64,000 nucleotides of DNA from Thermus brockianus (GCF_021462505.1 NZ_JAKEDV010000002.1:33352-97351), one strand, 5' to 3'. Shown: positions 40,482 to 49,637, counted from the first letter of the stretch. The notes: generated from the letters alone by a model not told the origin. Translations and numbers: made by a program.

Positions 40482-42689
40482 ATGAAGCCGGGCCTCTATC
40501 CCGTGGTGGGGCCGCCGGCTTCGGGGAAGACCGCTTGGGCCCTGGAAAAGGCCCTGGAGGCCCTCGGGCGGCGGGAAAGGGTGTGGTGGGTGGGGCTTCC
40601 CCACCAACGGGCCTACCTCTACCGCCTCTTGGCGCAGAGGGGGGCTTTTTTGGGCCTGGAGTTCCTCTCCTTCCAGGCCCTTTACTACCGGGTGGTGGCG
40701 GAGGCGGGGAGGCTTCGCCCCCTTCTGCCCGGGGCGGGGCGGGTGGCCCTGGTGGGGGAGGCCTTGCGGACCCTTTTCGGGCCCCAGGTGGCCCCGGGGG
40801 AGGCCCGCCTCTTCGCCCGGGCCATCGCCGAGCTGAAGCGGTTTGGCCTTTCCCCCTTCGCCCTGCCCAAGGAGGGGGAGGCGGGGCGGCTGAGGCGGGT
40901 CTACTTCCGCTACGAGAGGCTTAAGGGAAGGGCCCTGGACTACGATGACTTCCGCCGCTTGGCCGGGAAGGTGCCCTTAAGGCTTTTTCCGAGGCCGGGC
41001 CTGGTGGTGGTGGACGGCTTCCGGGAGATCGGCCCCTTGGACCTCCGCTTCCTCCGCCGCCTGGCGCAGGAGGTCCCCGTCCTCCTCACCCTGGAGCTCC
41101 TCCCCGAGGGGCTTGAGCCTATGGAGGAGCTTTCGCCAAGGCCCATCCGGCGCCAGGTCTACGCCCTCGCCAACCCCGTGGAGGAGAGCCGCTACCTCCT
41201 CCGGGCCCTGAAGCGGGCCCTCGCCCCCAAGGAGCTGGGCGGGGAGGGGCTTAGCCCGGAGGACATCCTGGTGGTGGCCCCGGAAGGGCGCATCCCCGGC
41301 CTCCTCCTCCTCAAGGAGGAGTACGGCCTTCCCCTGGTGGACGGCAGGGAGCGGGCCCTGGCGGACACGGAGGACGGGGAAAGGGTCCTTGCCCTCCTCA
41401 ACCCCTTTCCCACGGGAAGGGACCTCTTGGCCTTGGGGTTTCCCCGTCTGGGGCGGAAGGCCCTCCGCCTGGGCCTGGCGGGGGAGGAGGCCTTAGGGGC
41501 CTTGGCGGAGCGGGAGGGCCTCCTGGAGGAGTGGCGGGCCTTTTGCGCCCTGAGGACCCCAGGGGAGGACCCCTTGGCCTGGGGGGAAGCGGTCTTGGAG
41601 CGGCTTGGGGTTTCCGCCAAGGAGCCCTTTCTCGCCCGGCTCCGCCTGGCCCTGCGGGTGGACCGGGGAAATCCCCTTCCCTGGTGGCGGAGCCTCCTCC
41701 TGGACGAAACCCTGCCCCCCGAGCCGGAACGGGGCGTCCCCCTCCTTCCCCCCTTGCGGGCCACGGGGGTGAGGGCCCGGCGGGTCTACGTGTTGGAGTG
41801 GCTCGCCGGGCGGTACACCCTGGGGGAGCGGGAGGACTACTTCCTCCTGGAGGAGTTGCGGGAGAGGGGCCTTCTCCAGGGGCTTCCCCGGCGGCTTCGG
41901 GGGCTAGACCCCCTGTTCCAAGAGGAGGTGGCGAGCCGGGGGGAGGAGGTCTTCCTCCTCTACCCGGAGGCGGGGCCCTCGGGGCCCTATGAGCCCTTGG
42001 AGAAGGGGGAAAGGCCAGAGCCCTTGCCCCCGGCAAGCCTTCTAGAGGCCCTGCCCTTTGAGCCCTTCGCATCCCCCCCGCCCCGGAGCAAGGCCCCGCC
42101 GCCCCACCTCGAGGTCCTCCGCCGCTACCGGGAGTGCCCCTTCCGCGCCTACGCCGAGCGCTTTGGGTTTTCGGACGGGGAGCAAGAGGCCCTGGGTTGG
42201 CACCTTCTGCCCAGGGAGCTTGCGCGCCTCAAGGAAGACCCCGAGGTGGGCCCTTGGCTTGCCAAGCACCAGGACCACCTGGAGGGGATGGAGTTTTGGA
42301 AGCTTTGGCGGGGCAAGCGCTACGCCCTCCGGCTAGACGGCGTGCGGCGGGAAGGGAAGACCCTGCACCTCTACCGCCTCCTGCCCCAGGGGAAGGACCC
42401 CGACCTGAACCCGAGGGACCGCTGGACAGAGTGGATGGCGCTGGAGGCCCTGTTGCGACGGGAAGACGTGGACAGGGTGTACCTCTGGACCTGGGCCTGG
42501 TTGGAACGCCCCAGGCCCTGGCGCAAGGCACCCTTTGACCGGAAGAGCCTCCTTCCCCAGGCACAGGAGGTGCGCTCACGGGTGGAGGAGGCCCTGCAGG
42601 GGTGGGAAGCGGGGGTTTTTGACCCCAAGCCTGGCGCGCACTGCCATACCTGCCAACTGGGCGATGTCTGCCGCAAGGAGGCGCTATGA
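40482..42689 (+). CDS. addB: AddB-like subunit of a helicase-nuclease (Fe-S, nuclease site degenerate)
   Basis: A 735-aa protein, shorter than typical AddB (about 1150). Walker A GPPASGKTAWAL is at the N-terminus. The C-terminal iron-sulfur ligands are kept: Cys552 (ECPFRAY) and Cys721, Cys724, Cys730 (HCHTCQLGDVCRK), the CX2CX5C spacing of B. subtilis AddB. Where a RecB-type nuclease should read GxxDRxD...DYK, this protein reads RLDGVRREGKTLHLYRLL, so the catalytic Asp-Tyr-Lys is missing. It is probably a structural, DNA-end-binding partner of the helicase-nuclease encoded next (4-base overlap). Confidence 0.82.
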   Translation: MKPGLYPVVGPPASGKTAWALEKALEALGRRERVWWVGLPHQRAYLYRLLAQRGAFLGLEFLSFQALYYRVVAEAGRLRPLLPGAGRVALVGEALRTLFGPQVAPGEARLFARAIAELKRFGLSPFALPKEGEAGRLRRVYFRYERLKGRALDYDDFRRLAGKVPLRLFPRPGLVVVDGFREIGPLDLRFLRRLAQEVPVLLTLELLPEGLEPMEELSPRPIRRQVYALANPVEESRYLLRALKRALAPKELGGEGLSPEDILVVAPEGRIPGLLLLKEEYGLPLVDGRERALADTEDGERVLALLNPFPTGRDLLALGFPRLGRKALRLGLAGEEALGALAEREGLLEEWRAFCALRTPGEDPLAWGEAVLERLGVSAKEPFLARLRLALRVDRGNPLPWWRSLLLDETLPPEPERGVPLLPPLRATGVRARRVYVLEWLAGRYTLGEREDYFLLEELRERGLLQGLPRRLRGLDPLFQEEVASRGEEVFLLYPEAGPSGPYEPLEKGERPEPLPPASLLEALPFEPFASPPPRSKAPPPHLEVLRRYRECPFRAYAERFGFSDGEQEALGWHLLPRELARLKEDPEVGPWLAKHQDHLEGMEFWKLWRGKRYALRLDGVRREGKTLHLYRLLPQGKDPDLNPRDRWTEWMALEALLRREDVDRVYLWTWAWLERPRPWRKAPFDRKSLLPQAQEVRSRVEEALQGWEAGVFDPKPGAHCHTCQLGDVCRKEAL

Positions 42690-45280
42690 AGCTCTACGTG
42701 GCCTCGGCGGGCACGGGGAAGACCCACACCTTGGTGCAGGAGCTCCTGGCTAGCCTCCGCGCGGGGGTTCCCCTTAGGCGCATGGCCGCCATCACCTTCA
42801 CCCGCAAGGCGGCGGAGGAGCTGAGGGGGCGCATCCTGGAGGCGGTGGAGGCCTTGGGGGACGGGGAGGCCAAGCGGGAGGTCTATGGGGCAGTCTTCAC
42901 CACCATCCACGGCTTCATGGCCGAGGCCCTGCGCCACACCGCCCCCTTCCTCTCCCTAGACCCCGACTTTGCCGTCTTGGACGAGTTTTTGGCGGAGGGC
43001 GTGTTCCTGGAGGAGGTGCGAAGCCTCCTCTACCTCAAGGGCCTTCCCTCCCATTGGGAGGAACGCCTCCAGAAGCTCTACGAGAAGCGCTCCCTGGCGG
43101 AGGCCTTTTCCCCCCTTGGGGAGGAGAACCGCCTCCTCGTGGACCTTTACGGGGAGGCCCTTTCGGGCTACCGCAAGCGGCTTTCGGAGGCCTTAAGTCC
43201 AAGCGACCTCGAGGCCCTTTCCCTGAAGCTCGCGCATCACCCGAAGGCCCTTGAGCGCTTGGTGGCCCGCTTTCCCTATCTCTTCGTGGACGAGTACCAG
43301 GACGTAAACCCCCTGCAGGCCCGCTTCTTCGGGGCCTTGGAGAAGGCGGGGGCGAGGCTTGTGGCCGTGGGGGACCCCAAGCAGTCCATCTACCTCTTCC
43401 GCAACGCCCGGGTGGAGGTCTTCCGCCAAGCCCTGGCCCGGGCGGAAAGGCATGAGCTTCGGGAAAGCCGCCGCCACGCCAAGCGGGTGGCCGACTTCCT
43501 CAACCGCTTCCTGGCCCTCTTCCCCGAGGAGGAGCGGGCTCCCCTGGTCTCCCTTAGGGAGGAGGAGGGCCGGGTGGAGGTGCACTGGGTGGTGGGGGAG
43601 GCGCCTTTGGAGGCCAAGCGGGCCTTTGAGGCGCACCTCTTGGCGGAGAGGCTTAAGGCGCTCCGGGAGGAGGGGGTAGAGTTTCGCGAGATGGCCGTCC
43701 TGGTGCGGAGCCGCACGAGCCTTCCCCTCCTGGAAAGGGCCTTCCGGGCCCAGGGGGTGCCCTACGTCCTGCGGCGGGGGCAGAGCTTCTTCACCCGGCC
43801 CGAGGTGCGGGACCTCTACCACGCCCTGAGGCTTTCCCTCCTGGAAGGCCCTCCTACCCCCGAGGAGCGCCTCTCCCTCCTCGCCTTCCTGCGGGGGCCT
43901 TTTTTGGGCCTGGACCTTGGGGAGGTGGAGGAGGCCTTAAGGCGGGAAGACCCCATCCCCCACCTGCCCGAGGAGACCAGGGGGCGCCTGGCCTGGCTTA
44001 GGTCCTTGGCGGAGCGGAGGCCCCTGGAGGCGCTAAGGACCTTGGCGCAGGAGGAAAGCTTCCTGAAAAAGCTCCCTCCCCGGGCCCGGGCCAACCTGGA
44101 CGCCCTCCTCCTCCTGGCCGCCCGCGAGCGCTTTCCCGACCTCGAGGCCCTCCTGGAGTGGCTTAAAGTGCGGGCCAAGGACCACGAGGCCGGGGAGCTC
44201 CCCGAGGGGGGCGAGGGCGTCCACCTCCTCACCGTCCACGCCGCCAAGGGCTTGGAGTGGCGGGCGGTGGCGGTCTTTGACCTGGCCCGGGGGGAGCGCC
44301 CGGACCAGGAGCCCCTCCTGGTGGGGGAGAGGGGAGAGGTGGCCCTGAAGGGGACCCCAGGCTATGGGCCCTTGGCCCAGGCCCTGAAGAAGGCCCAGAG
44401 GGAAGAGGCCTTGCGCCTCCTCTACGTGGCCCTTTCCCGGGCAAGGGACGTCCTCCTCCTCACGGGAAGCCTCTCCGGGCGCCCCGGGCCTTGGGCGGAA
44501 GCCCTTTCCCTCTTGGGCCTAGGACCCGATGGGGAAGACCCCTTGGTGCGCCGCCACCCCGTGGCCCCCACCCTTCAGGCGCCTGCAAGGAAGGGGGTAG
44601 AAAGCCAAAAACCCGCCCCCTACGCCAACTGGCGCCTCGAGCAGAGCCCCTTGCCCCGGGTCTTCTCCCCGAGCGCCCTCCGCAAGGAGGAGCCCAAGCC
44701 CTTGGCGGAGGCCTTGGAAGGGGAGGCTATGCCGGAGTACGCCAGGGCCTTGGGCACCCTGGTCCACTACGCCATCGCCCGCAACCTGGACCCCCGGGAC
44801 GAGGCGGCCATGGCGTCCCTCCTCCTCCAGGAGGTGGTCTTCCCCTTCGCCGAGGGGGAAAAGGAGGCCCTCCTCGCCGAGGTGAAGGGCCTCCTTTCCC
44901 GCTACCAGGCCCTTTTGGGCGGGGTCCTGCCCGCCCTCGAGGCCCGGGATGAGGACCACCCCGAGCTCCCCTTGGTCCTCCCCCTGGGGGGCACCGTCTG
45001 GTACGGGGTTCTGGACCGCCTTTACCGGGTGGGGGAGAGGTGGTTTCTGGACGACTACAAGACCGACCAGAAGATGGAGCCCGAGGCCTACCGCTTCCAG
45101 CTCGCCCTCTACGCCGAGGCGGTGCGAAGGGCCCTGGGGGTGGAGGCGGAGGCCAGGCTCGTCTACCTAAGGCACGGGAAGGTCCACGCCTTCTCCCGGG
45201 AGGCCCTGCGGGAGGCCCTGGAGGCGCGAAGGCAAAACCCCCCGGGATGGGTCCCGGGGGGAGGGAAGGGCTACGCCTAG
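42686..45280 (+). CDS. addA: AddA-like UvrD/RecB helicase with C-terminal nuclease domain
   Basis: An 864-aa superfamily 1A helicase plus nuclease for processing double-strand ends. Helicase motifs: ASAGTGKTHTL (I), ITFTRKAAEELRGR (Ia), FVDEYQDVNPLQ (II), VGDPKQSIYLFRNA (III), LTVHAAKGLEW (V) and LLYVALSRARD (VI). The nuclease is intact: GTLVHYAIA, GVLDRLYR, LDDYKTDQ and FQLALYAEAV. With the AddB-like partner lacking its nuclease site, this would be the only active nuclease of the complex. ATG 42686 overlaps the addB stop. The stop overlaps rpsI by 4 bases. Confidence 0.9.
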   Translation: MKLYVASAGTGKTHTLVQELLASLRAGVPLRRMAAITFTRKAAEELRGRILEAVEALGDGEAKREVYGAVFTTIHGFMAEALRHTAPFLSLDPDFAVLDEFLAEGVFLEEVRSLLYLKGLPSHWEERLQKLYEKRSLAEAFSPLGEENRLLVDLYGEALSGYRKRLSEALSPSDLEALSLKLAHHPKALERLVARFPYLFVDEYQDVNPLQARFFGALEKAGARLVAVGDPKQSIYLFRNARVEVFRQALARAERHELRESRRHAKRVADFLNRFLALFPEEERAPLVSLREEEGRVEVHWVVGEAPLEAKRAFEAHLLAERLKALREEGVEFREMAVLVRSRTSLPLLERAFRAQGVPYVLRRGQSFFTRPEVRDLYHALRLSLLEGPPTPEERLSLLAFLRGPFLGLDLGEVEEALRREDPIPHLPEETRGRLAWLRSLAERRPLEALRTLAQEESFLKKLPPRARANLDALLLLAARERFPDLEALLEWLKVRAKDHEAGELPEGGEGVHLLTVHAAKGLEWRAVAVFDLARGERPDQEPLLVGERGEVALKGTPGYGPLAQALKKAQREEALRLLYVALSRARDVLLLTGSLSGRPGPWAEALSLLGLGPDGEDPLVRRHPVAPTLQAPARKGVESQKPAPYANWRLEQSPLPRVFSPSALRKEEPKPLAEALEGEAMPEYARALGTLVHYAIARNLDPRDEAAMASLLLQEVVFPFAEGEKEALLAEVKGLLSRYQALLGGVLPALEARDEDHPELPLVLPLGGTVWYGVLDRLYRVGERWFLDDYKTDQKMEPEAYRFQLALYAEAVRRALGVEAEARLVYLRHGKVHAFSREALREALEARRQNPPGWVPGGGKGYA

Positions 45281-45663
45281 CGCTTGGACCACTGGGGTCC
45301 CCGGCGGGCCTTGTGCTTGCCGTACTTCTTCCTTTCCACCATGCGCGGGTCGCGGGTGAGGAAGCCCAAGGGCTTGAGCTTGGCCCGGTAGTCGGGGTTG
45401 TAGCGCAAGAGGGCCCGGGCCACCCCCAGCTTGATGGCGTCAATCTGGCCGCTCTTGCCGCCACCCCTCACGGTGATGTAGGCGTCAAAGCGGCCCAAGG
45501 CGTCCACCACCCGAAGGGGCTCCAGGGCGGCCACCGCCCGCACGATGCCCTGGAAGTAGTCCTGGAAGTCTTGGCCGTTCACGGTGACCTTGCCGCTTCC
45601 GGGCCTTAGGAATACCCGGGCCACCGCCTCCTTACGCCTGCCGGTGCCGTAATACTGCTCCAT
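45277..45663 (-). CDS. rpsI: 30S ribosomal protein S9
   Basis: A 128-aa S9 with the usual YYGTGRRKEAVARVFLRPG start and the basic tail KKYGKHKARRGPQWSKR that reaches the P-site tRNA. ATG 45663 shares one base with the rplM stop (TGATG). Second gene of rplM-rpsI. The stop overlaps the convergent addA gene. Confidence 0.98.
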   Translation of the reverse strand: MEQYYGTGRRKEAVARVFLRPGSGKVTVNGQDFQDYFQGIVRAVAALEPLRVVDALGRFDAYITVRGGGKSGQIDAIKLGVARALLRYNPDYRAKLKPLGFLTRDPRMVERKKYGKHKARRGPQWSKR

Positions 45664-46088
45664 CACTGGACCTCCAGCTTCACGGGCTTCTGCGCCTGGT
45701 GGGGGTGGGTGGGCCCGGCGTAGACCTTAAGCCGCTTGAAGAGCTTCCGCCCCAAGGGCCCCTTGGGGAGCATGCCCTTCACCGCATGCTCCAGCACCCG
45801 CTCGGGGTGGGTGGCGAGCATCTTTTCCGCCGGGATCTCCTTGAGGCCCCCCTGGTAGCCGCTATAGCGGGTGTAGATCTTCTGCTTGAGCTTCTTCCCC
45901 GTGAGGCGGATCTTGTCGGCGTTGACCACCACCACGAAGTCCCCCATGGCCACGTTGGGGGTCCAGTCGGGGCGGTGCTTGCCCCTGAGGAGGGTGGCGA
46001 TCTGGGTGGCGAGCCGCCCCAGGGTCTTGCCCTCGGCGTCTATCAAAACCCAACGGGGCTTAATCTCCTTCGGCACGTACGTTTGCAT
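45663..46088 (-). CDS. rplM: 50S ribosomal protein L13
   Basis: A 141-aa L13 ([65 protein letters not shown]). ATG 46088 has TAGGAGGG upstream. A strong hairpin lies in the leader just before the ribosome-binding site, a candidate for autoregulation. Confidence 0.98.
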   Translation of the reverse strand: MQTYVPKEIKPRWVLIDAEGKTLGRLATQIATLLRGKHRPDWTPNVAMGDFVVVVNADKIRLTGKKLKQKIYTRYSGYQGGLKEIPAEKMLATHPERVLEHAVKGMLPKGPLGRKLFKRLKVYAGPTHPHQAQKPVKLEVQ

Positions 46089-46107
46089 GACCAGGGCCCT
46101 CCTAGAA

Positions 46108-46142
46108 GTTCTTGCCGGGGGATCGGGGGACCCCGCAAGAAC
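46108..46142 (-). promoter_or_regulatory. leader hairpin of rplM-rpsI (candidate autoregulatory element)
   Basis: On the minus strand GTTCTTGCGGGG (46142-46131), a 10-base loop, and CCCCGGCAAGAAC (46120-46108), pairing over 12 bp with one bulged G. It ends about 5 bases before AGGAGGG. L13 is known to control its own operon in other bacteria. Confidence 0.5.
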
Positions 46143-46152
46143 GCCAAAGAAG

Positions 46153-46194
46153 ACTCTACCACAAACCAGGCCCTTCCGCCAGATGTGGTAGGCT
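46153..46194. promoter_or_regulatory. divergent promoters of rplM (minus) and pyrG (plus) in an inverted repeat
   Basis: The arms CTACCACA (46156-46163) and TGTGGTAG (46184-46191) are perfect complements. Read outward, each gives TGTGG followed by a -10: TAGAGT (46158-46153, minus) and TAGGCT (46189-46194, plus). TAGGCT ends 8 bases before GTG 46203. Confidence 0.5.
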
Positions 46195-46202
46195 AAAGTC
46201 CC

Positions 46203-47846
46203 GTGAACAGGGTTTCCGATAGCCCAAAAAGGCCCAGGAAGTACGTGTTCGTCACCGGGGGCGTGGTGTCTAGCCTGGGGAAGGGGATCCTCACCTCCTC
46301 CCTGGGGGCCCTTTTCCGGGCCCGGGGGTACCGGGTCACGGCCATCAAGATTGACCCCTACGTGAACGTGGATGCGGGTACCATGCGCCCCTACGAGCAC
46401 GGGGAGGTCTTCGTCACCGCCGACGGGGCCGAAACCGACCTGGACATCGGCCACTACGAGCGGTTTTTGGACATGGACCTCTCCCGGGGGAACAACCTCA
46501 CCACGGGCCAGGTCTACCTGTCCGTGATCCAGAAGGAGCGCCGGGGCGAGTACCTCTCCCAGACGGTCCAGGTCATCCCCCACATCACCGACGAGATCAA
46601 GGACCGCATCCGCAAGGTGGCGGAGGAGCAGAAGGCGGAGGTGGTGGTGGTGGAGGTGGGGGGCACGGTGGGGGATATAGAGAGCCTCCCCTTCCTCGAG
46701 GCCATCCGCCAGTTCCGCTTTGACGAGGGGGAGGAGAACACCTTCTACATCCACCTCACCCTGGTCCCCTACCTGGAAACCAGCGAGGAGTTCAAGACCA
46801 AGCCCACGCAGCACTCCGTGGCCACCCTAAGGGGGGTGGGCATCCAGCCCGACGCCGTCGTCCTGCGCTCGGTGAAACCCGTGCCCGAGGAGGTGCGGAA
46901 AAAGGTGGCCCTCTTCACCAACGTCCGCCCCGGCCACGTCTTTTCTAGCCCCAACGTGGAGCACCTCTACGAGGTGCCCCTCCTTCTGGAGGAGCAGGGT
47001 CTGGGCCGGGCGGTGGAGAAGGCCTTGGGGCTTGAGCCCGTCTTCCCCAACCTCTCCTTCTGGCAGGAGGCGGTCAAGGTCCTCAAGCGCCCCGAGCGCA
47101 CGGTGCGCATCGCCATCGCCGGCAAGTACGTGAAGATGCCGGACGCCTACCTTTCCCTCCTCGAGGCCCTGAAGCACGCGGGCATCAAGAACCGGGCCCG
47201 GGTGGAGGTGAAGTGGGTGGACGCCGAAGCCCTGGAGGCGGGGGACCTGGACGAGGCCTTCGCCGACGTTTCCGGCATCCTGGTCCCCGGGGGCTTTGGC
47301 GTGCGGGGGATTGAGGGCAAGGTGCGGGCGGCCCAGTACGCCCGGGAGCGGAAGATCCCCTACCTGGGCATCTGCCTGGGGCTCCAGATCGCCGTCATTG
47401 AGTTCGCCCGGAACGTGGCGGGGCTCAAGGGGGCCAACTCCACGGAGTTTGACCCCTATACCCCCCACCCCGTGATTGACCTCATGCCGGAGCAGCTGGA
47501 GGTGGAGGGCCTAGGGGGGACCATGCGCCTCGGCGACTGGCCCATGCGCATCCGGGAGGGCACCCTCCTCCACCGCCTCTACGGCAAGGAGGAGGCCATG
47601 GAGCGCCACCGCCACCGCTACGAGGTGAACCCCCTTTACGTGGACCAGCTGGAGCGGGCGGGGCTCGTGGTTTCCGCCATCACCCCGGGGATGCGGGGCC
47701 GGGGGGCGGGGCTGGTGGAGGCCATTGAGCTTAAGGACCACCCCTTCTTCGTGGCCCTCCAGAGCCACCCCGAGTTCAAAAGCCGCCCCATGCGCCCCTC
47801 GCCCCCCTTCGCCGGCTTCGTGGAGGCGGCCTTGCGCCACGGCTAG
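46203..47846 (+). CDS. pyrG: CTP synthase
   Basis: A 547-aa enzyme that aminates UTP to CTP with glutamine. The synthase domain begins [16 protein letters not shown], with INVDAGT-type metal/UTP residues nearby ([19 protein letters not shown]). The glutaminase has the nucleophile Cys in [15 protein letters not shown] and the His-Glu in [14 protein letters not shown] 46203 fits the leaderless spacing. The stop shares CTAG with the convergent DUF815 gene. Confidence 0.97.
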   Translation: MNRVSDSPKRPRKYVFVTGGVVSSLGKGILTSSLGALFRARGYRVTAIKIDPYVNVDAGTMRPYEHGEVFVTADGAETDLDIGHYERFLDMDLSRGNNLTTGQVYLSVIQKERRGEYLSQTVQVIPHITDEIKDRIRKVAEEQKAEVVVVEVGGTVGDIESLPFLEAIRQFRFDEGEENTFYIHLTLVPYLETSEEFKTKPTQHSVATLRGVGIQPDAVVLRSVKPVPEEVRKKVALFTNVRPGHVFSSPNVEHLYEVPLLLEEQGLGRAVEKALGLEPVFPNLSFWQEAVKVLKRPERTVRIAIAGKYVKMPDAYLSLLEALKHAGIKNRARVEVKWVDAEALEAGDLDEAFADVSGILVPGGFGVRGIEGKVRAAQYARERKIPYLGICLGLQIAVIEFARNVAGLKGANSTEFDPYTPHPVIDLMPEQLEVEGLGGTMRLGDWPMRIREGTLLHRLYGKEEAMERHRHRYEVNPLYVDQLERAGLVVSAITPGMRGRGAGLVEAIELKDHPFFVALQSHPEFKSRPMRPSPPFAGFVEAALRHG

Positions 47847-48868
47847 CCTAGGAGGCTTGCCGCCTGCCGGGCCACCCGGCCGGAAAACCCCTTTTGCAGG
47901 GCGAAGCGGAGGGCTTCCTCCTCCTCTTTGGCCGTGAGGGGCCGGCCCAGGTGGTGGGCCACCGCCTTGAGGTAGAGGGCCTTGTCAAAGGGCGGGAAGG
48001 TGAGGACGAGGCCGAAGCGCTCGGAAAGGGCCAGGGTGTCCTGGAGGGCGTCCCAGGCCTCGGGAGCCTCGCCGGGCAGGGGGTTTTCCCCGAGGCGGCG
48101 CACCAGGTGGCGGCGGTTGGAGGTGGCGAGGAGGAGGACGTTTTCCGGAGGCCCCTCGAGGCTCCCCTCCAAAAGGGCCTTCAGGTGGTGGAAGGCCTCG
48201 CCCTCCGGGTCCAGGGAGAGGTCGTCTAAGAAGAGGAAGAAGCGCTGGGGAAGGAGGGCCAGGGTTTCCAGAAGGGTTTCCAGGCGGGAAAGGGCCCGGG
48301 GCTCCACCTCCACCATCCGGGCCCCCTCCAGGCGCAGAAGCCCCTTGGCGGCGGTGCTCTTCCCGGTGCCCCGGGCCCCGTAGAGGAGGGTGTGGAGGGC
48401 GGGCCTGCCCGAGAGGAAGCGCCGGGCGTTTTCCTCCAGGGCCTGGCGCTGGGCCTCGTAGCCCAAGAGCTCCCCTTCCCGGGGAAGGCGGGGGGAGGGA
48501 AGGGGGTGCACCTCCCCGTCAAAGCGGAAGGCGCGGTAGAGGGCGAAGGGCCAGGGCCCGTGGGCTTTTAGCACCTCCACCAGGGCCAGGGGGTCGCGGG
48601 CGAGGAGCGCTCTAAGGGCCCCTTCCTCCGCCGGATGGGGTGGGCGCTCCCCGAGGCTTCCCAAGGGGTATTCCCGCCGCAGGCGCTCAAGCTCCAGGTA
48701 GAGGGCCTCGAGGTCCAGTCGGATGAGGTCCAGAAGCCCCGGGGTGGGCCGGAGGGCGCGGAAGGCCCACGGGGCCTTGAGGAGGCTCTGCGCCAGGGCG
48801 TAGCCCCAGGGCTCCCCTTCGGGGAGGTCCAGGGACAGGAGGTCTAAGGGGGTCTTGGGGCGGTCCAT
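47843..48868 (-). CDS. DUF815-type AAA ATPase
   Basis: A 341-aa P-loop ATPase. Walker A is LLYGARGTGKSTAAKG, Walker B FFLFLDDLSLD, sensor region VLLLATSNRRHLV. The N-terminal 130 residues are a helical family-specific domain. DUF815 ATPases are widespread but without a defined role. TATCAT ends 6 bases before ATG 48868, so it is probably leaderless, starting just after the tRNA-Lys terminator. Confidence 0.85.
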   Translation of the reverse strand: MDRPKTPLDLLSLDLPEGEPWGYALAQSLLKAPWAFRALRPTPGLLDLIRLDLEALYLELERLRREYPLGSLGERPPHPAEEGALRALLARDPLALVEVLKAHGPWPFALYRAFRFDGEVHPLPSPRLPREGELLGYEAQRQALEENARRFLSGRPALHTLLYGARGTGKSTAAKGLLRLEGARMVEVEPRALSRLETLLETLALLPQRFFLFLDDLSLDPEGEAFHHLKALLEGSLEGPPENVLLLATSNRRHLVRRLGENPLPGEAPEAWDALQDTLALSERFGLVLTFPPFDKALYLKAVAHHLGRPLTAKEEEEALRFALQKGFSGRVARQAASLLG

Positions 48869-48874
48869 GGGGAC

Positions 48875-48880
48875 ATGATA
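48875..48880 (-). promoter_or_regulatory. -10 box of the DUF815 ATPase gene
   Basis: TATCAT on the minus strand ends 6 bases before ATG 48868. Confidence 0.5.
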
Positions 48881-48885
48881 AGGAA

Positions 48886-48905
48886 CCCCCGGGCTTCCCC
48901 GGGGG
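48886..48905 (-). terminator. terminator after tRNA-Lys
   Basis: Arms CCCCCGGG (48886-48893) and CCCGGGGG (48898-48905) with a 4-base loop, followed on the minus strand by TTCCTT. Confidence 0.7.
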
Positions 48906-48910
48906 GCTTC

Positions 48911-48986
48911 TGGTGGGCCGCACAGGACTCGAACCTGTAACCCACCGATTAAGAGTCGGTTGCTCTACCGGTTGAGCTAGCGGCCC
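48911..48986 (-). tRNA. tRNA-Lys (anticodon CTT)
   Basis: Acceptor GGGCCGC/GCGGCCC, A73 and an encoded CCA. The anticodon stem ACCGA/TCGGT carries the loop CTCTTAA, anticodon CTT. T arm ACAGG-TTCGAGT-CCTGT. 76 bases in all. It reads AAG, the favoured lysine codon in this GC-rich genome. It has its own promoter and terminator. Confidence 0.97.
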
Positions 48987-49000
48987 AAACGCCAAAAGCT

Positions 49001-49029
49001 AGTGTAGCCCCGCTTTTTCCCGCTGTCAA
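49001..49029 (-). promoter_or_regulatory. sigma-A promoter of tRNA-Lys
   Basis: On the minus strand TTGACA (49029-49024), 17-base spacer, TACACT (49006-49001). The -35 overlaps the stop of the thiamine pyrophosphokinase gene. Predicted transcription start is about 8 bases before the tRNA 5' end. Confidence 0.8.
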
Positions 49030-49637
49030 TAGACGTAGAGCACCGCCCGCCCCGCCGCCACCCGTACCCGCACCTCCCCCAGGGCTTCGTTCTCCAGGGT
49101 GCGGGTGGTGGCCGCCAAGGGGGTTGGGGGCAGGTTCCAGCGGGCCCCTTCCAGGGCCAGGGTGGCCTCGAGGAAGGGGACGAGGCTAAAGGGGGTGCCC
49201 GCTTCCATGGGGAAGGCGTGCTCCCCCGGAAGGAGGGGGTAAGCCCAGGTGAGCCCGTCCGTGAGGGCCACCCTTACCCCCCTTTCCGCCAGGCCGAAAG
49301 CGAGGGCCAGGTGGGCCAGGGTGTGGTCCAGCCTCCCCCCAATCCCCCCCAGCAAAAGCACCTCCTCCGCCCCCAGGGCCAAGGCCCTCCGCAAGAGGGC
49401 TTCCCCGTCCGTGAGGTCCTTGTCCTGCGGCAGGACCTCCTTGGGAGCGGGAAGGGCCTTTTGGAGCCAAGCGGGGCTTGAGTCAAAGTCCCCAAGCCAC
49501 AGGTCCGGGGTAAGCCCCAAGGCCAGGGCGTGCCTCCCCCCGGAGTCCGCCGCCAGGAGGCGGAAGCCCTTAAGCCGCTCCCGCAGGGCCTGGGTTACGA
49601 GGAGGGGTCCTCCCAGGAGAAGGGCGAAGCGCCTCAT
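49026..49637 (-). CDS. thiamine pyrophosphokinase
   Basis: A 203-aa enzyme that converts thiamine to thiamine diphosphate with ATP. The catalytic pattern is LLAADSGGRHALALG, DLWLGDFDSSP, DKDLTDGEALLRRA and LLGGIGGRLDHTLAHL. The start ATG 49637 (MRRFALLLGG) overlaps the stop of the ABC ATPase gene (ATGA); an in-frame extension upstream is only its shadow. The coupling suggests that the ABC ATPase serves thiamine uptake. Confidence 0.92.
   Translation of the reverse strand: MRRFALLLGGPLLVTQALRERLKGFRLLAADSGGRHALALGLTPDLWLGDFDSSPAWLQKALPAPKEVLPQDKDLTDGEALLRRALALGAEEVLLLGGIGGRLDHTLAHLALAFGLAERGVRVALTDGLTWAYPLLPGEHAFPMEAGTPFSLVPFLEATLALEGARWNLPPTPLAATTRTLENEALGEVRVRVAAGRAVLYVY

Noticed and set aside
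46089-46814. Upstream extension of the rplM frame through pyrG
   Set aside because: L13 starts at MQTYVPKEI with a good ribosome-binding site; the rest is antisense to pyrG.
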